Shown piece after piece: positions 1 to 8,085 of a DNA stretch of 64,000 bases; position 1 is the first letter of the stretch; each line of letters begins with the position of its first letter. Below the pieces are notes generated by a model. The model saw only the letters and a program-made list of their open reading frames with translations. It did not search any database and had not been told where the DNA came from. The position numbers and the translations under genes were made by a program. The stretch is from Sporosarcina ureilytica (GTDB lineage Bacteria > Bacillota > Bacilli > Bacillales_A > Planococcaceae), in assembly GCF_001753205.1 (NCBI RefSeq), contig NZ_CP017560.1:3162001-3226000 (forward strand), in the 5' to 3' direction.

Positions 1-75
1 GTAGAACACCGTAAAGGCGTCTACTACGCTCGACAAGTTGATACGATTACGAAAAAAATCATTTCGACGTACTAG
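1..75 (+). CDS. C-terminal end of an unidentified protein (partial)
   Basis: Frame 1 is open from the window edge to a TAG at 73-75 and gives 24 residues ending KKIISTY. The start lies outside the window. The tail (YYARQVDTITKKI) vaguely recalls the end of a glucosaminidase-type wall hydrolase, but that is too little to name it. A rightward terminator-like hairpin at 157-225 supports a real gene ending here on the plus strand. Everything downstream to 23 kb is on the opposite strand, so this gene and the nucleotidase are convergent. Confidence 0.5.
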   Translation, partial: VEHRKGVYYARQVDTITKKIISTY

Positions 76-156
76 GCGGTTTGTTGGGGTGCATGAGCCC
101 TGTGCGAATCTTATCCTTGTATGACTAATAAGAATGACCTTATTAGAGTGTCCCAA

Positions 157-225
157 AAAAAGAAGTAACCGCCCCCCATACTGGACTGATTTGAGCCAGT
201 GAATTAGGCAGTTACTTCTTTTTAT
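157..225 (+). terminator. Hairpin with T-run, likely terminator of the plus-strand gene ending at 75
   Basis: The arms AAAAAGAAGTAAC (157-169) and GTTACTTCTTTTT (211-223) pair perfectly. A second stem, ACTGG (180-184) with CCAGT (196-200), sits in the long loop. The 3' arm ends in a T-run. The loop is long for an intrinsic terminator, so a decayed mobile-element end is an alternative. A separate small hairpin (CTAATAAG/CTTATTAG) lies just before it at about 124-145. Confidence 0.5.
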
Positions 226-357
226 GTTTAGTGCAAAATGAATAGGACGATCATTACCGATTTTGATGAGCTGAAACAACCATTCTCTATTTCCTACTGC
301 AACATTGGGAGGTAACATCCAGTACAAGTCACTTCAACCTGTTATTGCGGTTTAAGA

Positions 358-405
358 ACAAAAAGAAAGGCTCCACAGAGATTACTCTCTGTGAATCCTT
401 TCTTC
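358..405 (-). terminator. Intrinsic terminator of the 5'-nucleotidase gene
   Basis: Read on the minus strand, a GAAAGG/CCTTTC base stem continues into CACAGAGA/TCTCTGTG with a four-base loop, followed by TTTTTG. It lies about 40 bases past the nucleotidase stop. Confidence 0.75.
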
Positions 406-420
406 ATTGGGATATCAAGT

Positions 421-436
421 TTGTGTGAGTGACTGG
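421..436. repeat. Left copy of an inverted repeat flanking the nucleotidase gene
   Basis: TTGTGTGAGTGACTGG at 421-436 matches the reverse complement of 2735-2750 at 15 of 16 bases. It lies between the terminator and the stop codon of the gene. It contains the core GTGACTGG, which also occurs in the folded element at 43415-43505. Confidence 0.5.
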
Positions 437-445
437 CATCGAATA

Positions 446-2626
446 TTACTTATTCACAGCAGCACTCTCAACTTGTTTAGTATTATAAATAAAGTTTGAG
501 ACTATTTTAACCGCTTGTTGACGTGTTGCTGAATGATTCGGCATATATTTTCCTTGTGAACCAGTAGCAATGCCAAGTTCATAAAGCATGGAGATCGCGT
601 TTATTGCTTCATCATCATAGCGACCGTAATCAGTATAAGGCGCTGTTACATTGGCAATGTATTCCTTGCCTGTATGCACTTCAAAAGCACGTTTGATCAT
701 GAGCGCCAACTGTGCACGAGAGACATTTTCTCCAGGGGCGAAACTACCATCCCTACCGATAACAATGCCATTTTCATAGGCAGCTGCAATCTCTTCTTGC
801 GTTTCGACTGCCCAGCCATTGAGGTCATCGAATGGCGCCTCATGCTCGGCTTTTAAATCTAGTGCGCGAACGATAAGTGATGCGGCTTGTGCACGAGTCA
901 AGTTTCGATGCGGGGAATACGTTGCTTCGCTCGTACCATTCACCATATCGCGATAATAAAGATCTGAAATGTAAGGGTATGCCCAGTCGTTATAAGATAG
1001 ATCATCAAATGGGACTTTCGCTAGAATACGACCTTCAATTCCTGTTGTAATCGTTTCAAGCGATTTCATATGGTCAACGAAATTCTCCCAGTCGCTAAAG
1101 CCAGGTTCACTTCCTCGACCTTCTTTATATGCTTCTTCTAACATCGTATAACCATCCCCACCCTTAGCGGTGAAAACGTTTGTTGTAATTGTGTACATTT
1201 TATCCATTTCAATTTCTTTTTCGTTAACAATCATGGATAGAACACGGTTTCCAGGTTCTGCTTCGCCGTCAAAGACAAGCTGCATGCCAGAAACATGAAG
1301 GAAACCACCTGACTCCGCAGGATAATCTTTTACAGAATGCTCAAATACGGCTTTCAGTTCTTCACCGCTTAATTCCATAAGTGCGAGTGTATTCCCGAAT
1401 GGGAGAACGGAAATCGCTTCCCCGTACGTAATTGGCCCAGTTGGGATCGATTCACGAATTCCACCCCCATTTTGGAAAGCGATCACTGTGTCTGGATTAA
1501 TTTCTTGAGCTTTCTTAAGCATTCCATCAGTAATGACGTTTCCAAGATTCGTTTCACCAGCTCGCACACCACCAAAATCACGAAGTCCACTTAGGAATAC
1601 CCCAGCTGTTGCGCCAGTTGGTCTTTTCTCCGTTTCGGTTACTTGGTCAGTGTATTCTTTAATGAGCTCGGCTGCTTCTTCATCAATTTCAGCATCCTCA
1701 CGATTGACTGTATGAAGAACGCCGTTATAATCGGTAATTACGCCATCTTTATCAAATGTGACATCCAGCTGACCAAGAAACTTATTGTATTCTTCAGTCT
1801 GGACAATAAGTACCGGTTCCGTATCTCCATTCACAACATAGGGCTCGTCCAGTTTGGTATGTGTATGCCCGCCGACAATAATGTCAATACCTGGAACACC
1901 TTTTGCTAGCAGGATGTCGTTATCTACTAAGTCTGAATCATCAAAACCAATATGTGTAATAGCAATAATTTTATTCACGCCAGCCTCTGTAAAAGCGGCT
2001 ACCGCTTCTTGCGCTTCTTCTATATAGTTTGTAAATGTAATGTTTCCAGGGCTAGAGATATCCGCCGTTTCTTCTGTAGTTAATCCAAAAATACCAACCT
2101 GTTCACCATTAATTTCTTTGATAATGCCATTATAGATGTGACCATTCTCTGGTTCATCGGTAATGGTTTTCGATTGAAGACCATCGAAATGATCATCTTT
2201 GGAGAAGTCAACGTTTGTGGCAAGGAAAGGGAATTCTGCGCCTGTGACAAACTCTGATAATGCTTGATGTCCATTATCAGAACCGCCAAGATCGAATTCA
2301 TGATTACCAAAAATCATCGCATCGTACTGAAGGTAATTCATGACAGCCAAACTCGCTTGTCCTTGAAACTCATTGAAATAAAGTGTGCCAGAAAAAACAT
2401 CACCTGCATCAAGAAGTAGATTCACAGGGTTTTCTTCACGTAACTTTTTCACGAGTGCCGCACGCTTAGCTGTAGTTTTAAGATGTGAGTGCGTGTCGTT
2501 CGTATGCAAAATTGTCAATGTGAAATCATCAGTAGCTGTTCCGGTTGCTGCCATGACAGGGTTGAAAGTTACTGCAGAGAATAGTAGAATAGCTACTGCT
2601 ATCCCTTTGAAGAAAGTGTTCCTCAT
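446..2626 (-). CDS. SLH-anchored 5'-nucleotidase / cyclic phosphodiesterase (UshA/YfkN family)
   Basis: Predicted to be a secreted metallophosphoesterase that dephosphorylates nucleotides or cyclic nucleotides outside the cell. The 726 residues start with a signal peptide (about 1-26, ending PVMA). A calcineurin-like domain follows, with LHTNDTHSH, GNHEFDLG and GGHTHT supplying metal ligands. The 5'-nucleotidase C-terminal domain (about 340-510) carries NGGGIRESIPTG and LPFGNTL. The last ~180 residues hold three SLH repeats (FDDLSYNDWAYPYI, then two more), which bind the pyruvylated secondary wall polymer. The gene is monocistronic, with its own candidate promoter at 2663-2690 and terminator at 358-405. 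Family and domains are clear; the exact substrate cannot be read from sequence. Confidence 0.93.
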   Translation of the reverse strand: MRNTFFKGIAVAILLFSAVTFNPVMAATGTATDDFTLTILHTNDTHSHLKTTAKRAALVKKLREENPVNLLLDAGDVFSGTLYFNEFQGQASLAVMNYLQYDAMIFGNHEFDLGGSDNGHQALSEFVTGAEFPFLATNVDFSKDDHFDGLQSKTITDEPENGHIYNGIIKEINGEQVGIFGLTTEETADISSPGNITFTNYIEEAQEAVAAFTEAGVNKIIAITHIGFDDSDLVDNDILLAKGVPGIDIIVGGHTHTKLDEPYVVNGDTEPVLIVQTEEYNKFLGQLDVTFDKDGVITDYNGVLHTVNREDAEIDEEAAELIKEYTDQVTETEKRPTGATAGVFLSGLRDFGGVRAGETNLGNVITDGMLKKAQEINPDTVIAFQNGGGIRESIPTGPITYGEAISVLPFGNTLALMELSGEELKAVFEHSVKDYPAESGGFLHVSGMQLVFDGEAEPGNRVLSMIVNEKEIEMDKMYTITTNVFTAKGGDGYTMLEEAYKEGRGSEPGFSDWENFVDHMKSLETITTGIEGRILAKVPFDDLSYNDWAYPYISDLYYRDMVNGTSEATYSPHRNLTRAQAASLIVRALDLKAEHEAPFDDLNGWAVETQEEIAAAYENGIVIGRDGSFAPGENVSRAQLALMIKRAFEVHTGKEYIANVTAPYTDYGRYDDEAINAISMLYELGIATGSQGKYMPNHSATRQQAVKIVSNFIYNTKQVESAAVNK

Positions 2627-2662
2627 TTTTACACCATCCTTATCTTTTTTGGACTAACTAGC

Positions 2663-2690
2663 ATTCTAGTAAAGCCTATCATGTTATCAA
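2663..2690 (-). promoter_or_regulatory. Candidate sigma-A promoter for the nucleotidase gene
   Basis: On the minus strand, TTGATA (2685-2690) and TAGAAT (2663-2668) are separated by 16 bases. The -10 box lies about 37 bases before the start codon. Five of six bases match the consensus in each box. Confidence 0.5.
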
Positions 2691-2734
2691 TTAACGGACA
2701 AATCAAGCCATTCTAGTATTCAGTCTGAAGCAGT

Positions 2735-2750
2735 CCAGTCGCTCACACAA
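2735..2750. repeat. Right copy of the inverted repeat flanking the nucleotidase gene
   Basis: CCAGTCGCTCACACAA is the inverse of 421-436 with one mismatch. It lies upstream of the candidate promoter, so the pair encloses the gene with its promoter but not its terminator. Confidence 0.5.
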
Positions 2751-2796
2751 ATTATAACGAACCATTACGATTTGTTAATTTGATTGCTTAAACAGT

Positions 2797-3054
2797 TTGA
2801 AAGTTGGATTCCCGCTTTTATTTACGGTTTCTACAATTGAGCAACTGTTGGAGGATTTACCGAAATACGCTTTATTTTTCGCGAAAAAATGCAATCAGAA
2901 AAGACTTGGTTATTTATCGCCATCGTCTTTCCTAACTACGTATCGTAAAGGTGCATTGTGGCACAATTTAAGTTCTTATTCCATGTCCATTTTTATGGGG
3001 CTTGACCACTGGCACCGGGTATTTATTTCAATTTTAGAATTACTGGAATTCTGA
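2797..3054 (+). pseudogene. Possible decayed IS3-type transposase C-terminus
   Basis: This 85-codon open frame lies in a 700-base intergenic stretch. Its middle (KYALFFAKKCNQKRLGYLSP then SSF) resembles the end of IS3-family OrfB transposases, where a Y-x-x-F-Y-N-x-x-R block precedes LGYLSPxxF. The upstream catalytic DDE part, terminal repeats and a good ribosome binding site are absent. If the resemblance is real, this is an old fragment; otherwise it is a chance open frame. The rest of 2627-3329 holds only the nucleotidase promoter and the terminator at 3181-3226. Confidence 0.25.
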
Positions 3055-3180
3055 TAAATCATTTTATTATTCGTTATACTGAAATCGCCTCCTCTTATCT
3101 TAGTGTCACCATATAAACATAGTTCAATTATACTACAACCCGAAATGAAAACATACTTAATAATCGCAGTATTATTATAA

Positions 3181-3226
3181 AACCTCGATTTGCACGAAGC
3201 TAAATCGCTTCGTACAAATCGAGGTT
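3181..3226 (-). terminator. Terminator at the end of the large glycan operon
   Basis: A 20-bp stem begins AACCTCGATTTG and closes with its complement around a six-base loop, with one mismatch. On the minus strand it is followed by TTTTAT. It lies about 100 bases after the last gene of the operon. Confidence 0.8.
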
Positions 3227-3329
3227 ATCTTAATCTAGCATTTTAATTAAACTATACTTTCCAATATTCTTACATGCTACTTCTCACCAATTATCCAACT
3301 TAGATTAGGCCATTAGAAATGTCTAAACT

Positions 3330-4007
3330 TCAAATAGCCCCCTTACCAAACACCGTCTGGTAAATCGTCATAAACAAGATTTTCATATCTAGCATCATTG
3401 ATCTATTTTCAACATAATACAAATCATTCTTGATCTTTTCACCATGATTACTATCGCTACGCCCATTTACTTGAGCCCATCCAGTGATACCAGGTTTTAC
3501 GAGTAAACGTTTTTTTTGTTCAGAGCTATAGCATCGTGTAATCTCAACAATTTCTGGTCGTGGACCGATGACACTCATATTTCCAATTAGTACATTCAAA
3601 AACTGTGGGAGTTCATCTAGACTAGTCTTTCGAATGAACCGCCCTACTTTCGTTACATTCGGATTAATACCATCTGTTGTTTTAAAAAAAAAGTCATCTG
3701 GAACACCATTCTCCCAATTATATGGGGATTCTTTCTCACCTTGAATTGTACCTTTAGTCTCTTTCATTGATCGAAATTTATAGATAAGAAACGGCACATC
3801 ATTTAGCCCAGCTCTCTTTTGTTTGAATAAAACAGAACCTCTATCTTCAATAATGACCGCGACTGATACGCCTATTAATACAGGTGACAGCAATATCAGC
3901 GCAATCGAACTAAAGACAATATCGAATAAGCGTTTAAATATTCTATATAAAGGTTTCTTTTGCATAGTGGAGGTTTTTACGGTCTTCCTCTGTAAATTGT
4001 TTCTCAT
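3330..4007 (-). CDS. Initiating sugar-1-phosphate transferase (bacterial sugar transferase family)
   Basis: Predicted to transfer a sugar-1-phosphate from its UDP-sugar to undecaprenyl phosphate, the first step of glycan assembly at the membrane. The 225 residues contain one hydrophobic N-terminal segment (about 30-55, [20 protein letters not shown]) and the family core: [32 protein letters not shown] and [13 protein letters not shown]. It lacks the four-helix N-terminal part of WbaP/WcaJ, so it is the short PglC/EpsL-like form. Start 4007 is chosen because GGAGG sits eight bases before it, although it overlaps the upstream gene by 65 bases; an internal ATG at 3965 has no such site. It is the last gene of the operon. 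Sugar specificity cannot be read, but the dehydratase at 18295 suggests a 6-deoxy-HexNAc. Confidence 0.93.
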   Translation of the reverse strand: MRNNLQRKTVKTSTMQKKPLYRIFKRLFDIVFSSIALILLSPVLIGVSVAVIIEDRGSVLFKQKRAGLNDVPFLIYKFRSMKETKGTIQGEKESPYNWENGVPDDFFFKTTDGINPNVTKVGRFIRKTSLDELPQFLNVLIGNMSVIGPRPEIVEITRCYSSEQKKRLLVKPGITGWAQVNGRSDSNHGEKIKNDLYYVENRSMMLDMKILFMTIYQTVFGKGAI

Positions 4008-5010
4008 CTTTTAATCCTCCATATCCATTTGCTATCCCGATAATTTGTGTAGGACTTTTAATGCGATCTACAATAATAGATCCCGCTTCACCAATAACTC
4101 CACCAGCAACCAGTTTCATACTCCCTACTTGATTAGAACCAATCACAGTATTAAAAAACTCATTTTCATCAGATAAAGATGTTATTCCTGCAAATAAAAA
4201 TGGGTTGCCCAAACGAACATCCAATCGTAAAACGGAAACATCTTTTTCTAAGGCAGCAGCAATAAATGTTCCTTGGAAATTTCCAATACCTCCATCTATC
4301 GCAAAACCACTTGGCTTAATATGTATAGACATTTTAGTTTCAATGATTTTTTCACTTGATAAAAATGATATTAACCCATCATATTTAAAGTCTATATGTT
4401 CTTGATGGGGTCGCGCAACAGCACATGAATACCTAGGCTTTATCATATTTAGAGTGGTTACTATAGATTGAATCTTCTCGGGGTCTCGTCCCTCTATGAG
4501 TACGTCTACTTCTCTTTCAAGTAGGCGCAGCGCCAATTTAAATGCAATATTTCCCGTACCATAAACAAGAACTTTTTTACCAGCTAAATCAACACCCAAC
4601 TGATGCAATATTAATTGATCTGCTGCCTCTAGTGTTACATCATTGGGTTTATACGGAAGTACTCTAGACCTCTTAATAACTTCGTTTGCGATTTCCATCA
4701 AATTGATTTCTTGTTTTCTCTCAACATCGATTAGAATGTTTTCTATCTGACCATCAATTTTCCTGAAAAGTTCTTGGGCTAATTTCCGATCGGTTAATAG
4801 AATATTTGCAACAGGTTGGCCATTAAGATTTTTATCTGGAAGTCTACTGATTTGTACAGAATTTCGTGAAGTAGTACTTATTAATAGAAGACTATATTGA
4901 TTTATGTCCGTAATTAATGCTTCAAGCATGTCATGTGCCACACTTTCCTTTGTGATAAAACTACAAAAAATTAATCTTATAACGTCTGATTTCGAGCTAT
5001 TAACATTCAC
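3943..5010 (-). CDS. Rossmann-fold NAD(P)-binding protein of unknown function
   Basis: I do not recognise this 355-residue protein beyond its fold. After about 130 residues of alpha/beta sequence, KKVLVYGTGNIAFKLALRLL (from about 145) is a dinucleotide-binding GxGxxA loop. GRD at the end of the next strand suggests NADPH. The arrangement resembles shikimate dehydrogenase or glutamyl-tRNA reductase. A glycine-rich C-terminal half (FAIDGGIGNFQGT, VAGGVIGEAGS) may form the active site. There is no signal peptide or membrane segment. It lies between the initiating transferase, which it overlaps by 65 bases, and a GT4 glycosyltransferase, which it overlaps by four. That position is where O-antigen clusters often carry a sugar-nucleotide reductase. 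A redox step on the first sugar is inferred, not shown. Confidence 0.75.
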   Translation of the reverse strand: MNVNSSKSDVIRLIFCSFITKESVAHDMLEALITDINQYSLLLISTTSRNSVQISRLPDKNLNGQPVANILLTDRKLAQELFRKIDGQIENILIDVERKQEINLMEIANEVIKRSRVLPYKPNDVTLEAADQLILHQLGVDLAGKKVLVYGTGNIAFKLALRLLEREVDVLIEGRDPEKIQSIVTTLNMIKPRYSCAVARPHQEHIDFKYDGLISFLSSEKIIETKMSIHIKPSGFAIDGGIGNFQGTFIAAALEKDVSVLRLDVRLGNPFLFAGITSLSDENEFFNTVIGSNQVGSMKLVAGGVIGEAGSIIVDRIKSPTQIIGIANGYGGLKDEKQFTEEDRKNLHYAKETFI

Positions 5011-6239
5011 TCATTCAGTTGCTTTAAAAACTGATTTGAAAGTACTTCCCAACTACAATGTTCTGATATAAACTGATAACCTAACTCTCCAAGTTCCTCT
5101 GCCTGCCTATGATCATTATTTAACGCAATAAGTTTTCTTACTAAATTCGCAGATTGATTTTTTCGTATTAAAATACTTGGGTTACTTTCATGTAAAGCAT
5201 CTTCCTCAATGTCTGTCAAAATAATAACTGGTAATTTTGCCGCCATATAATCATACATCTTATTCGGACTGATACCCCAATTAAATACAGGTGAATCATG
5301 AAGTGGAAGAAGCCCCACATCGGCCTTATTTAGGAAACTAGGTATATAATCTTTATTTATAGGTTCTAGAAAAGTTACATTTTCAATATCCTCTTCTAAT
5401 TGTCTCTTAAGTAGATTTTCCTTATGTACCCCATTACCTAATAATATGAAATGAATATCATTTTCTTTTTTATTTAGTAATTCTTTTGCTGAATCTAATA
5501 CCATATCCAAATTGTTGGCCATGCCATGCGCACCTGTATAAACCACTATGAATTTCCCTTTGACCTTGTCGAAAATCTGCTGAACTGATGAGGGAAGTTG
5601 TTCATATGATTTTTCATAATTATCTAGCGCCACACCATTGGAAACAACCATTAGCTTTTCTTCTGGAACACCATTATCTATCATATATTTTTTAGCCTTA
5701 TCAAATAGAAGCAATACTTTATCTGCAGAATTAATTAACCATTTCTCTATTCTTTTTAATACCCTTACCTTCAAGCTATTCGGAGACACGCTACCTAGAT
5801 CAATCATAGATTGTGGCCATAAGTCTCTTTCTTCGAATATGAAGAGAGCTTTTTTATTCTTCGCCACTTTGGCTCCCGCAATAGCAGCAAAGGGATGCAT
5901 TAGTGACCCTATCACATGAGTCGGATTGTCATTAAGTTTATTCTTTACAAAAAAGGATTTAAAAGAGTACTCAAACATGTTTATAATCCGTTTATAATCA
6001 TTCTTTTTATACTTAACCGTCTTAAGCCAAACAAACCTAACTCCATTTACAACTTCTATTTGATACCATTCATTTCTCTTATATTCGCGTTCCTCTACCC
6101 TTGTTTGATAATTAAATGATGATGCAATTATAGTAACTTCTATGTTTTTCTGCACCAATTCCTTGGCTAAATCGTAATGTCTAGTAAATCCAGCTGAACC
6201 AGGTCCAACCGCATAATGATTAAATATCCAAATATTCAA
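5007..6239 (-). CDS. GT4-family glycosyltransferase (WbuB-like)
   Basis: A retaining GT-B glycosyltransferase of 410 residues, likely adding a sugar to the lipid-linked repeat on the cytoplasmic face. The N-terminus (IFNHYAVGPGSAGFTRHYDL) has the form of the WbuB/YpfP-like acceptor domain. FIVVYTGAHG opens the C-terminal donor domain. WGISPNKMYDYMAAKLPVI carries the usual conserved acidic/EX7E-like region in degenerate form. It is co-transcribed with the orphan Rossmann gene, four bases overlapping. Base composition is AT-rich like the centre of the cluster. Donor and acceptor are unknown. Confidence 0.88.
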   Translation of the reverse strand: MNIWIFNHYAVGPGSAGFTRHYDLAKELVQKNIEVTIIASSFNYQTRVEEREYKRNEWYQIEVVNGVRFVWLKTVKYKKNDYKRIINMFEYSFKSFFVKNKLNDNPTHVIGSLMHPFAAIAGAKVAKNKKALFIFEERDLWPQSMIDLGSVSPNSLKVRVLKRIEKWLINSADKVLLLFDKAKKYMIDNGVPEEKLMVVSNGVALDNYEKSYEQLPSSVQQIFDKVKGKFIVVYTGAHGMANNLDMVLDSAKELLNKKENDIHFILLGNGVHKENLLKRQLEEDIENVTFLEPINKDYIPSFLNKADVGLLPLHDSPVFNWGISPNKMYDYMAAKLPVIILTDIEEDALHESNPSILIRKNQSANLVRKLIALNNDHRQAEELGELGYQFISEHCSWEVLSNQFLKQLNE

Positions 6240-6252
6240 AGTAATACCCCAC

Positions 6253-6960
6253 TTACTGATTTCTCAATAATTGTTCTTTCGGAACCTTTCGGAATTCCTT
6301 CGCTGGTGCCCCCACAACTAAACTCTCTTGTTCTACATCTCTTGATACCAGACTCCCTGCCGCAACTGTTCCATCTTCGTGAATCACCTTTCCAGGTAGA
6401 ACTGTCGCATTTGCTCCGATTCGACCACCGTCTTTAACTGTCACACCTTTAAACTTATCAAAACGCTCTTGTCCACGTCCCATAAAGTTGTCGTTCGTTG
6501 TAACGACATACGGTGCAATAAATACGGAATCTCCGATTTCAGAGTAAGCAGTTAAATAGCAATTTGTTTCGAGCTTACATCTACTACCAACCGTACAATC
6601 ATTTTCAATTGCGACACCACGTCCAACAATCGTCTTCTCTCCAACTGTTACTCGTTCTCTTACTGTCGCTAAATCCGCTATAAATACATCATCGTCAATT
6701 TCCGCATTCGCATAAACAATTGCAGATGTTCCCACTGTTACACCCGCTCCTATTTTTGCAGGTGGAAGCTTCTTGACGTCAGGCAGAATCGATGCTTTTG
6801 CACGCGTTGGCTGTTTACCAATGACCGCATTGTCCTGAATAATTACGTTGTCTCCAATTTCAGTACCTTCATAGATAACTACATTATTTCCGATTACTAC
6901 GTTATCCCCAAGTTTTACATCTGGATTGATGACTACATTTTGGCCTTTTTGAACCGACAT
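6253..6960 (-). CDS. Left-handed beta-helix N-acetyltransferase (WbpD/WlbB role)
   Basis: The 235 residues are almost entirely hexapeptide repeats, for example VKLGDNVVIGNNVVIYEGTEIGDN and IGAGVTVGTSAIVYANAEI, ending in AAGSLVSRDV and VVGAPAKEF. Such trimeric enzymes use acetyl-CoA. Beside the WbpI- and WbpE-like genes, its likely substrate is UDP-GlcNAc(3NH2)A. It is longer than typical WbpD (about 190 residues) and lacks the N-terminal Rossmann domain of PglD, so bacillosamine acetylation is less likely but not excluded. GAGG precedes the start at 6960 and no overlap complicates it. Confidence 0.85.
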   Translation of the reverse strand: MSVQKGQNVVINPDVKLGDNVVIGNNVVIYEGTEIGDNVIIQDNAVIGKQPTRAKASILPDVKKLPPAKIGAGVTVGTSAIVYANAEIDDDVFIADLATVRERVTVGEKTIVGRGVAIENDCTVGSRCKLETNCYLTAYSEIGDSVFIAPYVVTTNDNFMGRGQERFDKFKGVTVKDGGRIGANATVLPGKVIHEDGTVAAGSLVSRDVEQESLVVGAPAKEFRKVPKEQLLRNQ

Positions 6961-7011
6961 TTAATCCTCATCCTTTCGAAAAAGCCAGCCTTAAAAAAGA
7001 CTGGCTTTATA

Positions 7012-8085
7012 CTATTCAAGGTATTTTTTTATAATTGAATTGATTTTCTTTGCAGCTTCCCCGTCGCCATATAGATTGTCGATTGGTTTGCCTACTTGTA
7101 AATTCGCTAGTTTTTCTGCTAGATTAACTTCCAGTGGATTAACCAATTGGTTCCATCCTGTAACAATTGTTTCAACCCATTCTGTTTGGTCGCGCAAAGT
7201 AATACATGGTACTTTTGCAAAATATGCTTCTTTTTGAACGCCCCCCGAATCGGTGACAATTGCTTTCGCATGTTTTTCGAGCAGTAGCATTTCTAAATAT
7301 GAAATCGGTTCTACAATTTCAATATTACTTGCTTGCTCTACAATAGAATTCAAACCAAATGTATCGATTTTACTTTTCGTTCTTGGATGTAGCGGTAAAT
7401 ACACTTTTTCTTTAAGTGCTGAGAAGGCTTGTAAAATTGATTCAAGGCGCTCTTTATTATCTGTGTTATCTGCACGATGGATTGTTCCCAATACATATTC
7501 ACGGCTCACCAAATTATAATCGCTTAACGTATGTTTTTCCTCCGCCAATGTCATGTTATAAAGCACCGCATCATACATGACGTCGCCTACTTGATGTACC
7601 CCATCAGATATACCTTCTTTCGCTAAATTGCGAACAGCAAGATCTGTTGGTGCAAAAAGCAAGGTCGATACATGGTCTGTCATAATCCGATTGATTTCTT
7701 CTGGCATTTCTTTATTATAACTTCTAAGTCCTGCTTCAATATGGATAATCGGAATATGTAATTTACTTGCTACTGTAGCTCCAGCCAATGTTGAATTAGT
7801 ATCACCATAAACAAGAATCGCATCTGGTTTTTCTTTCTCAACAACTTCCTCAACAGCAATCATCATTCTACCTGTTTGACGTCCATGTGTATCTGACCCG
7901 ATACCCAAATCGTAATCTGGCTTTGGTATATTTAACTCGTCAAAGAATACACCAGCCATATTGTAATCATAATGTTGGCCTGTGTTTACAAGTACTTCAT
8001 TAAATGATTCTCGTATCACTCTTGAAACGGCTGCAACTTTTACTAACTGTGGTCTTGTTCCCGCAATCGTTAAAATTTTCCTCAT
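7012..8085 (-). CDS. wbpI: UDP-sugar 2-epimerase, WbpI/WlbD-like
   Basis: A non-hydrolysing 2-epimerase of 357 residues in the UDP-GlcNAc 2-epimerase superfamily. Motifs: GTRPQLVK at the N-terminus, NTGQHYDYNM, VYGDTNSTLAGA, HIEAGLRS, MPEEINRIMTDH and TDSGGVQKEA. The blocks NMAGVFFDELNIPKPDYDLG and HGRQTGRM fit WbpI-type enzymes, which convert UDP-GlcNAc(3NAc)A to the manno form, better than MnaA/WecB. The start overlaps the stop of the aminotransferase gene by four bases (ATGA), showing translational coupling. The alternative is a plain UDP-GlcNAc 2-epimerase, which could also feed the WecC-like enzyme at 31563. Confidence 0.87.
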   Translation of the reverse strand: MRKILTIAGTRPQLVKVAAVSRVIRESFNEVLVNTGQHYDYNMAGVFFDELNIPKPDYDLGIGSDTHGRQTGRMMIAVEEVVEKEKPDAILVYGDTNSTLAGATVASKLHIPIIHIEAGLRSYNKEMPEEINRIMTDHVSTLLFAPTDLAVRNLAKEGISDGVHQVGDVMYDAVLYNMTLAEEKHTLSDYNLVSREYVLGTIHRADNTDNKERLESILQAFSALKEKVYLPLHPRTKSKIDTFGLNSIVEQASNIEIVEPISYLEMLLLEKHAKAIVTDSGGVQKEAYFAKVPCITLRDQTEWVETIVTGWNQLVNPLEVNLAEKLANLQVGKPIDNLYGDGEAAKKINSIIKKYLE

